This document shows, in pieces, positions 17,709-27,605 of a stretch of 64,000 nt of DNA (position 1 is its first letter; each line of letters opens with the position of its first letter). The stretch is taken from contig ONUH01000001.1 of the NCBI GenBank assembly GCA_900321035.1, positions 1 to 64,000 on the forward strand. The letters run 5' to 3'. A program made the position numbers and the translations under genes. The notes below the pieces were generated by a model, which did no database searches, had not been told where the DNA came from, and saw nothing but the letters and a program-made list of their open reading frames with translations. The stretch comes from an uncultured Selenomonadales bacterium (lineage in GTDB: Bacteria > Bacillota > Negativicutes > Selenomonadales > Selenomonadaceae).

Positions 17709-18062
17709 TTAAAGATTTTCTTTTGCAACCTCGACCAACTTCGTAAATGCATTCGCGTCGCTGATGGCAATGTCCGCAAGCATTTTCCGGTTGACCTCGA
17801 CGCCGGCTTTCGTAAGGCCACAAACAAGACGGCTGTAAGAGATACCGTTGATACGCGCCGCGGCGTTGATACGGGCAATCCAAAGGCGACGGAACTCGCC
17901 CTTCTTCGCACGACGGTCACGGCGGGCGTAATAAAGAGCCTTCATGACCAACTCATTGGCTTTTTTGAACTGCTTGCTGCGCGACCCGCGATAACCTTTT
18001 GCTAATTTCAAGATTTTTTTATGGCGTTTATGCGCTGTCACGCCGCTTTTTACTCTTGGCAT
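17709..18062 (-). CDS. rplT: 50S ribosomal protein L20
   Basis: Binds 23S rRNA early in large-subunit assembly. The sequence begins with the typical [19 protein letters not shown] and contains [14 protein letters not shown] and [14 protein letters not shown]. Full length at 117 residues. In Bacillus L20 also represses its own operon by acting on the infC leader; the leader here (18880-18968) has the parts for such control. Confidence 0.98.
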   Translation of the reverse strand: MPRVKSGVTAHKRHKKILKLAKGYRGSRSKQFKKANELVMKALYYARRDRRAKKGEFRRLWIARINAAARINGISYSRLVCGLTKAGVEVNRKMLADIAISDANAFTKLVEVAKENL

Positions 18063-18098
18063 GTTTTTGTTCCTCCTCTATTCTATTTGCGATCAATG

Positions 18099-18296
18099 TC
18101 AAGCATACGGAAGCATACGGCTCACGCGCTCGTAATCCGCCGCCGTGATCATTGCGGCCTTGCGCATATTGCGCTTGCGCTTCTGGGACTTCTTTTCAAG
18201 AATATGGCGCTTGTATGCTTTGTTGCGTTTGAACTCGCCCGTTCCGGTCACGGTGAAGCGCTTTGCGGCAGCCCTCCGGGTTTTCATTTTCGGCAT
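18099..18296 (-). CDS. rpmI: 50S ribosomal protein L35
   Basis: A 65-residue basic ribosomal protein starting [18 protein letters not shown], with the conserved [13 protein letters not shown] segment. Its ATG overlaps the infC stop by one nucleotide (TAATG), so translation is coupled. Second gene of infC-rpmI-rplT. Confidence 0.98.
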   Translation of the reverse strand: MPKMKTRRAAAKRFTVTGTGEFKRNKAYKRHILEKKSQKRKRNMRKAAMITAADYERVSRMLPYA

Positions 18297-18838
18297 TATG
18301 ATTCTCCTCCTTTTGGTTTGGCCTTTGGCGGCCTCGGTGCTAAAATCATGATCATATTTTTGCCTTCAAGTTTAACGTCGCGCTCAATCAGCACAAGGTC
18401 TTTCAGTCGCTCTGCAACGCGGTGCAAAACGTCCCTGCCAAGATCCTGATGGGACATCTCCCGCCCGCGAAACATAATCGTAACCTTGACCTTGTTGCCT
18501 TCTTCCACAAAACGCAAGGCGTTTTTCAACTTGACGTCAAAATCATGCTGTTCGATATTGGGACGAAGCTTTACTTCTTTTATAGTGATGACCTTTTGCT
18601 TTTTCTTGGCTTCCTTTTCCCGTTTCTGCTGTTCATATCTATATTTGCCGAAATCCATGATGCGGCACACCGGCGGTTTCGCCTTCGGCGCCACCTCCAC
18701 AAGATCAAGGTGCTGTTCCTCCGCCAGGCGCAAAGCATCCCGCGTCTGCATGATGCCGAGCTGCTCGCCCGTCGCGCTGGTCACGCGCACTTCCCTGATG
18801 TGGATTTCCTCATTGATTCTCAAACTATCCTTACTGAT
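18296..18838 (-). CDS. infC: Translation initiation factor IF-3, non-AUG start
   Basis: IF-3 binds the 30S subunit, prevents premature joining of subunits and rejects non-canonical start codons. The sequence aligns throughout with the family: [42 protein letters not shown], and the C-terminal domain [18 protein letters not shown]. No ATG, GTG or TTG sits at the expected position. The frame gives [13 protein letters not shown] with GGAGG 9 nt upstream of the ATC (18838), matching the place where other infC genes use AUU. Translation probably begins at AUC, giving 180 residues. The alternative TTG at 18823 would be five residues shorter with a weaker ribosome site. Confidence 0.93.
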   Translation of the reverse strand: MSKDSLRINEEIHIREVRVTSATGEQLGIMQTRDALRLAEEQHLDLVEVAPKAKPPVCRIMDFGKYRYEQQKREKEAKKKQKVITIKEVKLRPNIEQHDFDVKLKNALRFVEEGNKVKVTIMFRGREMSHQDLGRDVLHRVAERLKDLVLIERDVKLEGKNMIMILAPRPPKAKPKGGES

Positions 18839-18879
18839 AAGAACACACCTCCGCCAAAAATAAATTAACAACAAAAATG

Positions 18880-18968
18880 AAAAAAGAGCGGCACAGAGCC
18901 ACCCTTAATAATCCCAATATCGAACCCGCACGGCTGTGCGCCGTCAGGTGAGAAGCGGTGGCCTCTGC
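18880..18968 (-). promoter_or_regulatory. infC leader attenuator (L20-leader-like)
   Basis: On the minus strand an 8-bp hairpin (arms 18898-18905 and 18885-18892, loop ACAGA) followed by T6 (18880-18885) forms a terminator 42 nt before the start codon. About 55 nt upstream, CAGAGGCCACC (18957-18967) is complementary, apart from one bulged G, to the terminator's 5' arm and loop, and can act as an antiterminator. Between them lies a small GCAC/GTGC hairpin (18928-18939). This fits attenuation by L20 as known for infC in Bacillus; the protein site itself is inferred. Confidence 0.7.
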
Positions 18969-18985
18969 TTTGATTGAACGCGGAT

Positions 18986-19014
18986 ATAGTAACATACATG
19001 AATTCCATTGTCAA
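18986..19014 (-). promoter_or_regulatory. infC operon promoter
   Basis: Consensus TTGACA, a 17-nt spacer and TACTAT on the minus strand. The transcript would start near 18979 and carry a leader of about 140 nt. Confidence 0.8.
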
Positions 19015-19048
19015 ATATAAAATTTTATTTTTCGGCGTCCTCCTTCAT

Positions 19049-19077
19049 TGACAAGACAAGCGCGCGGTGATACTTTT
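19049..19077 (+). promoter_or_regulatory. trpD promoter
   Basis: TTGACA, a 17-nt spacer and TACTTT. A perfect 14-bp palindrome ATTCCTATAGGAAT (19088-19101) lies just downstream, near the expected transcript start, and could be a repressor site or a 5' stem. Confidence 0.65.
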
Positions 19078-19136
19078 ATAGCGTAGCATTCCTATAGGAA
19101 TCCGCTATGATATGAAGCAAGAAGGAGCAAGACAAC

Positions 19137-20153
19137 ATGATTCACGAAGCTATTGAAAAAATCGTCAGTAAACAAGACCTTTCCTACGACGAAGCCTACT
19201 CCGTCATGAATGAAATCATGAACGGGGAAACCTCGCAGGTGCAAAACGCCGCTTATCTCGCCGCGCTTTCTACAAAAAGCACAAAGGCCGAGACTATCGC
19301 AGAGATTTCCGGCTCGGCGGCGGCAATGCGCGACCACGCACTGAAAGTCGAACACGGATTGGAAGTGCTCGAAATCGTCGGCACCGGCGGTGATCATGCA
19401 CACAGCATCAATATCTCCACGACGGCGGCTCCCATCATCGCCGCCGCTGGCGTAAAAGTTGCCAAACACGGGAACCGCGCGGCGTCTTCCAAGAGCGGCG
19501 CGGCGGACTGCCTCGAGGCCCTCGGCGTCAATATCGATCAGCCGCCGGAAAAATGCGTCGAAGAATTGAAAACCATTGGCCTCTGCTTCATGTTCGCACA
19601 GAAATACCATAGTTCCATGAAATATGTGGGCGCGATTCGGAAAGAATTAGGCATTCGCACCGTGTTCAATATTTTAGGTCCTCTTACCAATCCGGCGCAT
19701 CCAACGCAAATGCTTTTAGGCGTCTATGACGCTTATCTGCTGGAACCTCTGACCAAGGTTCTCATCAGTCTCGGCATGAAGCGCGGCATGGTCGTTTACG
19801 GACAGGACTGCTTAGACGAAATATCCATCAGCGCGCCGACGAGTGTTTGCGAATTTCGCGACGGATGGTACAAAACCTACGAAATTCGCCCAGAAGATTT
19901 TGGCTTCACGCGTGGAAAGAAAAGCGACATCGTCGGCGGTACGCCGGAAGAAAACGCCGCCGTTGCCCGCGACATTCTCGCAAACAAAAAAGGCCCGAAA
20001 TACGACGTCGTCATGCTGAACGCGGGCGCCGCCATCTATATCGGAGGGAAAGCGGACAGTCTCTCTGAAGGCATAGCGCGTGCAAAAGAACTTGTCGCCA
20101 ATGGTGCCGCTAAGAAAAAACTCGACGAATTTATCGCCCTCTCCAATCAATAA
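19137..20153 (+). CDS. trpD: Anthranilate phosphoribosyltransferase
   Basis: Joins anthranilate and PRPP, the second step of the tryptophan branch. The N-terminal helical domain (1-70) precedes the nucleoside-phosphorylase-like domain, with GTGGD (about residue 82), [15 protein letters not shown], and [18 protein letters not shown], which includes the anthranilate-contacting Arg. The residues after GTGGD (HAHSINIST) differ from the commoner forms. At 338 residues it is full length. AAGGAG precedes the ATG. It is a single-gene unit with its own promoter and terminator; no other trp gene is in the window. Confidence 0.93.
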   Translation: MIHEAIEKIVSKQDLSYDEAYSVMNEIMNGETSQVQNAAYLAALSTKSTKAETIAEISGSAAAMRDHALKVEHGLEVLEIVGTGGDHAHSINISTTAAPIIAAAGVKVAKHGNRAASSKSGAADCLEALGVNIDQPPEKCVEELKTIGLCFMFAQKYHSSMKYVGAIRKELGIRTVFNILGPLTNPAHPTQMLLGVYDAYLLEPLTKVLISLGMKRGMVVYGQDCLDEISISAPTSVCEFRDGWYKTYEIRPEDFGFTRGKKSDIVGGTPEENAAVARDILANKKGPKYDVVMLNAGAAIYIGGKADSLSEGIARAKELVANGAAKKKLDEFIALSNQ

Positions 20154-20175
20154 CAATAAAATATTACACAGAATG

Positions 20176-20216
20176 AAAAACCGTTGCTCATGCAATAACA
20201 TGGGCAACGGTTTTTA
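20176..20216. terminator. Bidirectional terminator trpD/addA
   Basis: CCGTTGC-TCATG pairs with CATGG-GCAACGG (20181-20210), flanked by A5 and T5. It serves both convergent transcripts. The addA stop lies only 3 nt beyond. Confidence 0.85.
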
Positions 20217-20218
20217 TG

Positions 20219-23200
20219 TCAAGAAAACGCGTCCGAGGCAAAAGATATCGTATCGCCGTCGGACAAACGATATATATAAATCTCATCGACTGCCTTGCCC
20301 GTAATTGCTTTAACGGCACGCGCATACAAATCCATCTGCGTTCTGTAGCGTTGCCGGATTATCTGCGGCGTCGTGTTTCGATCTGTTTTATAGTCAAGCA
20401 ATATCAGGCGTCCGTCTGACTCTTCAAAAAACACATCGATAGTCCCCTGCAGGAAAATCTCATCCTCCTCAGACGCAAGCGGATTCAATTCCGGCGCAGG
20501 CAACAACAGGCTGAACGGCTGCTCTCGCCAGCAACGTTTTGCGTTCCGCAGCCGTAGTCCAATTGGGGAAGAAAAAAATGCCGCAATCGAAGGGACGTGA
20601 ACCGCTTCGCGTTCTTCCAAGGTCAATTCGCCTTCAACCAAAAGGCGGTCCAACTGCATTTCAATATCCTTCGCTTCCAGCGGGCCGTCAAGACGCAAAT
20701 TCTGCATTACGTCATGCATTAAGGTTCCAAAAACCACGCCGCCTTTTTTTATCTCGTCTGGCCGCAAAAATGCGGGAGGCGGAAAATCTCTCTGCATGAC
20801 TTCTTCCAGCGATTCGGATTTTTTCGGAAGCATTGGGGTCAAGAGCGTCGTCATGTCCCCGATGTCTTCCGTACGCCGTTTTACTTCCGTCACGGTCATT
20901 TTGGCGGGAATATTGGTGCAATGCGCATATTTCCACGACAGCATGGACAAAAGCAGTTCGTCGTTTTCTATAGGGACTGGCCGCAGTCTTTTTATGCAAT
21001 CCTCCCATTCGTCGAATTCTTCTTCTTTGACTTTCTTTGAAGACGACGTTGCGGAAACTATTTGTATGTCAAGATTTAGTTCCCCGAAAGATGCGGGATA
21101 ATCCATAAATCCTTCTCCGGAAACGCCGGCGATATCGCGGAGAATCCTCCCCGCTTCGCTTCGCGCAGCGGCCATACCAATCCAATCCAACCAGCATTTT
21201 GCACCGAGCACCGCGTACCCCGGTAGCGCGATATTTCTTCGCGCCGTATATCGACACCACTTTTTTGCTTCTTTTGTCATGTCGTTTTTCACTCTGCCGA
21301 CAAGAATCAACTTTTCCCGTGCCCGCGTGAGGGCGACATAAAGGACTCGCAATTCTTCCGCGACAGCTTCGTTGCAAATCGTTTCCTTCATTATCCGCCA
21401 TGCAGCGGTAGGATATTGCCAAGCGAGCGTTCCTTCCGCTTTGGTACAGTACATTTCAATACCCAATTCCTTATGGATAAGAAGACGTGCCTGTGCATCC
21501 TGCAGATTGAATTTTTTCGATAAATCCGCCAGTATGACCACAGGGAACTCCAATCCCTTGCTTTTATGCACGGTCATGATGCGCACCACGTCCTCTTTTT
21601 CGCCTAAGGTACGCGCGACAGACAGATCGGTACTGCGCTCTTTCATTTGCCGGATAAATTTCAGGAATCGGAACAAGCCCCGAAAATTCGTCTTTTCATA
21701 ATCTGCGGCCCTATCCACAAGCATGCGGAGATTTGCCTGCCGCACCAGCCCGCCCGGCTGCGTCCCGACATAGTCATAATAATTCGTTTCCCTGTAAAGC
21801 CGCCATAACAGTTCCGGCACGCCGACACGCCGGGAGAGCCTGCGCCAACGGCCAAGTTTTTCCAAAAACCGCGCAGCTTTGCTCCCTTTATCTATTTCTG
21901 CCTCACGAGACAACGCCGCGTAAAAATCCATACCAGCTTCAGCATTGGCGCGTATGACAGCCAATTCTTCTGCACTCATGTCCCCAATGATGGAATGAAG
22001 CACCGCTGCTAAAGGAATATCTTGATGTGCGTTGTCGATAACAGCAAGCAACGCAAGCGTTAAACTGACTTCCTTTTCCTCAAAATAACCGGCATCCGCC
22101 TCTGCGTAGGCCGGAATCTCAGCTTCCCGCAATTTCTCACAAAGAGTTTGCGCCTTGCCCTTCGCCGCCCGCAGCAGGATTGCCGTATCTCTCCAACGCA
22201 ACGGACGATAAACGCGATCCTCCTTGTCGTAAATAGAAATGCCGCTGTCCTTTAATTCGCGAAGTTTCTGAGCAATCAATACAGCTTCCGCCTCAAATCC
22301 GCGCACATCGTCGGCCTCATCTTCATCCATCTCCTCATGACCGCCGACCAGCAGCAACTCTACAGGCGCACCTGCAAAAGTTGGTAATTCCTGTGCTGCG
22401 GGATATTCGGCCTTCGGATAAAGCGCGGCTCGATCGTCATAGGTTATTTCCGTTTCTGGGTAAATCATGAGCTGTGAAAATAGAAAATTAACAGCAGCCA
22501 AGACTTCACCCCGGCTGCGATAATTCTCGCTCAATTCCACGCAGACGCCGTTTTCTTCATGCGCCCGATAATCATTCTGCTTGTTTATAAACAAAGTTGG
22601 ATCGGCAAGACGAAAGCGATAAATGCTCTGCTTGACGTCCCCGACCATGAAAAAATTGGCTCCGTTCGTTATTTTCTCTAAAATTGCTTCCTGCACGCCG
22701 TTCGTATCCTGATATTCATCCACCATGATTTCCTTGTAGCGGCGTTTCAACGCATAGCACACAGGCTCATGCCTGAGAATGTCGAGCGCATAATGCTCCA
22801 AGTCGTCAAAATCAAGCGCCGCTTTTTTTCGTTTTGCCGCTTGAAAATCATGCAAAAAATCAATCGCGAGCCTGCAAAGCACGGAAGACTCCTCTCCTGC
22901 AGATTGTATATCCTCTAACAGCGATTTCGCGTTCTCGGAAAAATAAGCGTTCTGCAGTTCACCCAACGGAGCCTTGATTTGATTTTTGCGGCCTTCGCTG
23001 TAAAAAGACGCCGTCTCTTTCGCAATTTCCATTTTCGGAGGTTTACGAAGATCCCGGAATTTAGGAATGGAGCAAAACGCCTGTTGCATCACTTCCCACT
23101 GTTTCGTCTCCACCGCTTGTGCAAGCCCGTCGATCAAAACCTCGTCGTCCTCAAAAATTTCCGCGTAAGTAGATATGCCGTCGCGATCAGCCTGCTTGGA

Positions 23201-23896
23201 CAAATACGCCGCAGCGTCATGGCACGCCCGCAGTTCCCGCTGAATAGACCGTATCAAAAGCGGATACCATTCGGCTTCTTCCATCGAATTGTATTGCAGA
23301 CGGCGTGCGTTTTCTCCCCAATGATTAAGCCAATCCTCTGGCTCCGCCTGACTCTCCGCAAAATCATACAATTTCAATACCATGGCATAAAGATTTTCAT
23401 CGTTGCGATCCGAACCGTAATGGCGGGCAAAACGCAAAAAAGCCTCATCTTGTTTTCCATACATTCGCTCAAACAGATCCCGGACGACGCTCTGCCGCAT
23501 CAATTCCCGTTCCTGCTCATTGACAAGGCGGAATTTGGGATCGACGTCCGCTACAGCAAAATTTTCCCGAATCAGTCTTTGACAGAAGGCGTGCATCGTA
23601 GAAATAGAAGCGTTTGGAAGCAAAACGAGCTGGCGCGCTATTTCCGGATGACTCTCAATTTTATCCATCAATTTTTTCTCAATGCGTTCACGCATTTCCG
23701 TTGCCGCCGCGTTTGTAAAAGTTACAATCAGCAACTCGTCAACACGATATTTCCCTTTTTCAATATTTTGGATAATCCGTTCTACTAATGTGAAAGTTTT
23801 TCCTGAGCCTGCAGCTGCAGAGACAAGCAGATTCCTACCGCTTTCCGTCATGGCCCGAAGCTGCCCCGCTGAAGGAGCGCCATTGTCTTTACCCAT
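20219..23896 (-). CDS. addA: AddAB helicase-nuclease, subunit A
   Basis: AddA is the motor and 3'-strand nuclease subunit of AddAB, which resects double-strand breaks for RecA. UvrD-type motifs occur in order: SAAAGSGKTFTLVERI, DEYQDTNGVQ, ENYRSR, TVHKSKGLEFPVVI and YVALTRAREKL. The C-terminal RecB-type nuclease domain has GTIDVFFEE and LDYKTDR. Length is 1225 residues, typical. The frame opens 27 nt earlier inside addB, but ATG 23896 follows AAGGAGGGG with correct spacing and starts one base after the addB stop. The pair forms a coupled operon. Confidence 0.97.
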   Translation of the reverse strand: MGKDNGAPSAGQLRAMTESGRNLLVSAAAGSGKTFTLVERIIQNIEKGKYRVDELLIVTFTNAAATEMRERIEKKLMDKIESHPEIARQLVLLPNASISTMHAFCQRLIRENFAVADVDPKFRLVNEQERELMRQSVVRDLFERMYGKQDEAFLRFARHYGSDRNDENLYAMVLKLYDFAESQAEPEDWLNHWGENARRLQYNSMEEAEWYPLLIRSIQRELRACHDAAAYLSKQADRDGISTYAEIFEDDEVLIDGLAQAVETKQWEVMQQAFCSIPKFRDLRKPPKMEIAKETASFYSEGRKNQIKAPLGELQNAYFSENAKSLLEDIQSAGEESSVLCRLAIDFLHDFQAAKRKKAALDFDDLEHYALDILRHEPVCYALKRRYKEIMVDEYQDTNGVQEAILEKITNGANFFMVGDVKQSIYRFRLADPTLFINKQNDYRAHEENGVCVELSENYRSRGEVLAAVNFLFSQLMIYPETEITYDDRAALYPKAEYPAAQELPTFAGAPVELLLVGGHEEMDEDEADDVRGFEAEAVLIAQKLRELKDSGISIYDKEDRVYRPLRWRDTAILLRAAKGKAQTLCEKLREAEIPAYAEADAGYFEEKEVSLTLALLAVIDNAHQDIPLAAVLHSIIGDMSAEELAVIRANAEAGMDFYAALSREAEIDKGSKAARFLEKLGRWRRLSRRVGVPELLWRLYRETNYYDYVGTQPGGLVRQANLRMLVDRAADYEKTNFRGLFRFLKFIRQMKERSTDLSVARTLGEKEDVVRIMTVHKSKGLEFPVVILADLSKKFNLQDAQARLLIHKELGIEMYCTKAEGTLAWQYPTAAWRIMKETICNEAVAEELRVLYVALTRAREKLILVGRVKNDMTKEAKKWCRYTARRNIALPGYAVLGAKCWLDWIGMAAARSEAGRILRDIAGVSGEGFMDYPASFGELNLDIQIVSATSSSKKVKEEEFDEWEDCIKRLRPVPIENDELLLSMLSWKYAHCTNIPAKMTVTEVKRRTEDIGDMTTLLTPMLPKKSESLEEVMQRDFPPPAFLRPDEIKKGGVVFGTLMHDVMQNLRLDGPLEAKDIEMQLDRLLVEGELTLEEREAVHVPSIAAFFSSPIGLRLRNAKRCWREQPFSLLLPAPELNPLASEEDEIFLQGTIDVFFEESDGRLILLDYKTDRNTTPQIIRQRYRTQMDLYARAVKAITGKAVDEIYIYRLSDGDTISFASDAFS

Positions 23897-23897
23897 C

Positions 23898-26800
23898 TTA
23901 TACCCCTCCTTTCTGTTCTTCATTCATCTTTGCCATAAGAATCTCCGCGTCGTCCAAATTGAACTTGGAAACATCATGAAATTTTTCCTCGAAACCGCAT
24001 ACGTCCCGATACGGGCAAAACTTACACGCGCTTTTCGTTTTCGTCCGAAACGGCTGTATCTTTATATCGCCGGAGAGCACGTGCTCCCCTGCATCCTGTA
24101 ATTTTTTCAGCGCGTATGCCGTCAACACGTCAAATTCCTGTTCATTCTTGGTATTTTTTTTGTACCTTCCGTCGATATCCGTTTTATCCTTGTTCAACTT
24201 AATACGGATAAATTTCGCCGCATCGTCTATACTCTTGATGACGTTCGCGTCGTTCAAGAGCCATCCTCTCATCCGAAGCTTGTCCAGCAATTTGTTTTCG
24301 GCATCCGTGCGGCTTATTTTGCCGCTCTCGGCAACAACAGGATTTTTCAGCATGCAATAAAGCATTCCTGCGGGAATCATACCAGCGGTTTCCCCTCGAC
24401 GCAGAAAGAATTGTCTTGCAGCCGCAAGATACGTCAACAGCTGCAGCCGCACCCCATAATAAACCTCTTGCAGCGAAAGTTCTTCGTCGCCCGTCTTATA
24501 ATCGATAACCAAAAAATATGACTTGCGTTCCCCTGCTTCACTTTCAACAGTCCCGCAGTCGATCCGATCAATTTGTCCGACGACGTCCAATTTCACGCCT
24601 TGCCGGGGAAACTCGCAGACCAAAACTTCTCCCATTGCTTTTCCTTCCCCGAAAGACATCTCAAAATAGCGCGGCAAAAATGCACTGACACCGCCCCATC
24701 TTGAAAGACGGGCAATGGAGCTCTCCGCAGTATCCGCAATACGGGAAACCAAATTCTTGTATTGAGCCGTGCTCATGAGGATTCCGTTTTTCTCCTGTAC
24801 AACCGTTTCTTCAATCGTCTCCCGAACAAACGCAGCGCGCTCATCTGCCGAGACGCCCGCCCATGACCGTCCTTCCTTGCGCAAAGTCTCGCCGTATTTC
24901 CGCATCAAGTCATGCAGCATTGTGCCGAGGTCCATCGGCCGAAAGCCATATTCCTCCCGTTCCTCCAATCGAAGCCCATATTGGGCAAAATGCCAGAACG
25001 GACACTTATAATAGCACTCGAAGCGAGTTATGCTTCCGACAAGTCTATTGTCGGGCGCAAATATACGCTTGGCCGATTCAAAATCCAGCGTTTCTTCGGA
25101 CTGAGACGCAAAAATCCCTTGGACAACACGGAATAACCGCTCATATGCATTGTCGAGCGCCCAATTATAAACCGCTCCCCATTCGCCCCGTCCCCTGATT
25201 CCAGGAGAAGCAGCATATTCCCGGAGCGTAGGAACGAGACGGGAAATAGCTTGTTTTCCCGCCGCAAACAAAAGCTTCTGTTCCTGCTCTCTCGTCATTC
25301 CTTCCAAGGGCACCGCCTGCAGTTCTAATGCAGGTAACAGCTTCAAAAGGCGCGTTACGATCGACGAACGGCCGATTCCCTTCCCTTCGCTGTCCGCCAG
25401 GGCATATGAGACCCACAGATATTCCCGTGCCTCCGTAAAACCATGATACAGCAGGTAATTTTCGCCGCAGCTTTCCTCCTCCGCTGTTTTGGAGAGCTCA
25501 ATCCGCGCTTTTCCCGTTTGCACGGACAGCAAAGCTCGATCTGCCTCTGACAGAATCCCCCCCGCAGACGGACGCTTGGGCATAATGCCTTCGTTTGATC
25601 CTAAGATATAAAGCGCACGGATATTATTCAGGCTGTTTTGGTCAAAAGAGGCGATTGTCACGGCGTCAATCGTTTGGGGAATCAGCGACAATTCCATAGC
25701 GTCCAGTCCGTCCGCTAAAAGCTCCGCGTAATCAGAAAGCGAGAGCCTTTCTTCGCCGCTGACAGATACCATTTGGTCCAGCAGTTCCGTTACCTTTCCC
25801 CAAATCATACGATGTTCCCGGGCTTCTTCCAGCGCCCCTGCCTTCTCTGCTTCCGCCGCCCAATCAGCCAGTCTCTCCGGCACTTTAAGCTTGATCAAGA
25901 AATCATACAGCGCGCAAGTCTTGTCGCGGACGGTTTCTGTCTGCAAGGCGTTCGCCAAAGCCAAAAAGGGAGCGGCCGCCCTTTCCCGAGCGCCATTAAC
26001 AATCCGAAGCCGTTCCTCATCAACGCCCGCCTCTACAGACCGCCGATGAATATAGGGCCACTCCTTGCGCCAACTGCGCTCCCCGCGAATGCCAAATGCA
26101 AGCACATAGTTTTCCAACAGATCCGCTTCATCGTTGGACAGCGGCAACAAATCCGTCTTGACGCATCGAAACACGGCGTCATATGTCCACCCGTCTATTA
26201 AAATCTCAAGCGCTGAACGAATAAGCTCAGCTAATGGATGATGCGCCCCGGCACGCTTTCTGTCGGAAAAAAAAGGAATATCATATTCCTGTAACGTAAA
26301 TTCCAACAATTCCCCGTAATTTTCATTGTCGCGAAGCAATATCCCGATATCCCGCCACCGAAAGCCTTTCTCACGGCACAGGCGTATCATGTCTGCGCCG
26401 GCTGCTTCCATTTCGAGTCGCCGCGTCGCCGCTTCAACGACCTGTATTCCATGTGCGTCTTCCATATTCCGTTCCGGCCGGACTGGAAAACGAAACAGCC
26501 CCCGTTCCACCGCCGCAAGGCCGTTTGCTCCCGACCGAAACCGGCACGGCTTACCAAGCAGTCGAACCGTATAAGAAATCCCCGTTTCCTCCGTCAGCAG
26601 TTTTAACCGCTGAAGCGTATGGGCCGCACGATAAAAAAGCGACGAAGGCTTGACATCTTCATTGATTGCGATATCCCGCTCCAACGGCAACGTTATATGC
26701 ACCAAGTCCGCCGTTTTAAGAAAAGCACAGATTACTTCCCGTTCCTGCGGATTGAAAAAAATAAAACCATCCAGCCAAATCTCCGAACCGGCAAAACGTG

Positions 26801-27368
26801 AATCCTCAAAAATGTTCTTCGAAAGATTTTCCATGCGGTCTTCCGCGTCTTCAAAGCGATTTTCCGTTTCCTTCAAAAAATCTCCGTACAGCAGAGCAAT
26901 ATCATCCAGCTTGCTGCTCAAATAAGAATCGTCAATAGCATCCGCCGCTTCACGCAATGCTTCCGGCGTTCCGTGATAGCTCTTCAATTCCTCCACAAGT
27001 TCCGAAAGCGCCCCTGTAAAGCCTCTCTGCCCGGAGCCGCCGGCAAGCGCCGAAAGCTCGCCAGCACGTCTTTCGACAATCTTCTTGAGAATCAGTCGCT
27101 TCCCCAACTCCGTCATTTTGGGCAGCCCACTTCCCTTTGACGCCTGCCATGCCAACCGTCGAAATCCGGAAACAACGCCCCGCATGGTTCCTCTCCCACG
27201 CGTCCGTGCAATGAGTTCCCTCTCCGCCTTATACGTAATATGTTCCGGCACAACCAAAAGAAGCATGTTTCCCAAAGGCTCACGCTCCATATTTATGCAC
27301 ATCTCGTGCAGACAGGCTTCCGTCTTTCCGGCACCGGCGCGTCCCAATATAAACTCCAGCTTCGCCAT
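23898..27368 (-). CDS. addB: AddAB helicase-nuclease, subunit B
   Basis: AddB carries an inactivated helicase core that scans for Chi and a nuclease domain that cuts the 5' strand. The Walker A is GRAGAGKTEA (residues 8-17). The C-terminal nuclease has VIDYKTGDEE. The four cysteines of the AddB iron-sulfur cluster are visible: one in CYYKCPFWHF and three in CKFCPYRDVC. At 1156 residues it is complete. AGGAGGG precedes the ATG. It heads the addBA operon. Confidence 0.97.
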   Translation of the reverse strand: MAKLEFILGRAGAGKTEACLHEMCINMEREPLGNMLLLVVPEHITYKAERELIARTRGRGTMRGVVSGFRRLAWQASKGSGLPKMTELGKRLILKKIVERRAGELSALAGGSGQRGFTGALSELVEELKSYHGTPEALREAADAIDDSYLSSKLDDIALLYGDFLKETENRFEDAEDRMENLSKNIFEDSRFAGSEIWLDGFIFFNPQEREVICAFLKTADLVHITLPLERDIAINEDVKPSSLFYRAAHTLQRLKLLTEETGISYTVRLLGKPCRFRSGANGLAAVERGLFRFPVRPERNMEDAHGIQVVEAATRRLEMEAAGADMIRLCREKGFRWRDIGILLRDNENYGELLEFTLQEYDIPFFSDRKRAGAHHPLAELIRSALEILIDGWTYDAVFRCVKTDLLPLSNDEADLLENYVLAFGIRGERSWRKEWPYIHRRSVEAGVDEERLRIVNGARERAAAPFLALANALQTETVRDKTCALYDFLIKLKVPERLADWAAEAEKAGALEEAREHRMIWGKVTELLDQMVSVSGEERLSLSDYAELLADGLDAMELSLIPQTIDAVTIASFDQNSLNNIRALYILGSNEGIMPKRPSAGGILSEADRALLSVQTGKARIELSKTAEEESCGENYLLYHGFTEAREYLWVSYALADSEGKGIGRSSIVTRLLKLLPALELQAVPLEGMTREQEQKLLFAAGKQAISRLVPTLREYAASPGIRGRGEWGAVYNWALDNAYERLFRVVQGIFASQSEETLDFESAKRIFAPDNRLVGSITRFECYYKCPFWHFAQYGLRLEEREEYGFRPMDLGTMLHDLMRKYGETLRKEGRSWAGVSADERAAFVRETIEETVVQEKNGILMSTAQYKNLVSRIADTAESSIARLSRWGGVSAFLPRYFEMSFGEGKAMGEVLVCEFPRQGVKLDVVGQIDRIDCGTVESEAGERKSYFLVIDYKTGDEELSLQEVYYGVRLQLLTYLAAARQFFLRRGETAGMIPAGMLYCMLKNPVVAESGKISRTDAENKLLDKLRMRGWLLNDANVIKSIDDAAKFIRIKLNKDKTDIDGRYKKNTKNEQEFDVLTAYALKKLQDAGEHVLSGDIKIQPFRTKTKSACKFCPYRDVCGFEEKFHDVSKFNLDDAEILMAKMNEEQKGGV

Positions 27369-27605
27369 TACCGTCCCTCCTGTTGGTAGTCCATGCTTTA
27401 GAAAAATCCAATTGAAGTAAAAGAATTATGATCTAAGTAACAGAAAATGCCGGCTATCAGTCTTATTTCGTATCCGTACAACAATCCCAAAATAAGAATT
27501 CTCCAAACGACTATACCCAAGACAGTCAAAATGGATCCACAGTTTCTTTACTACTATCCTCATCCCTGATTGAACAATTGATGCCTGCCCACAAAAAGAT
27601 ATGCT

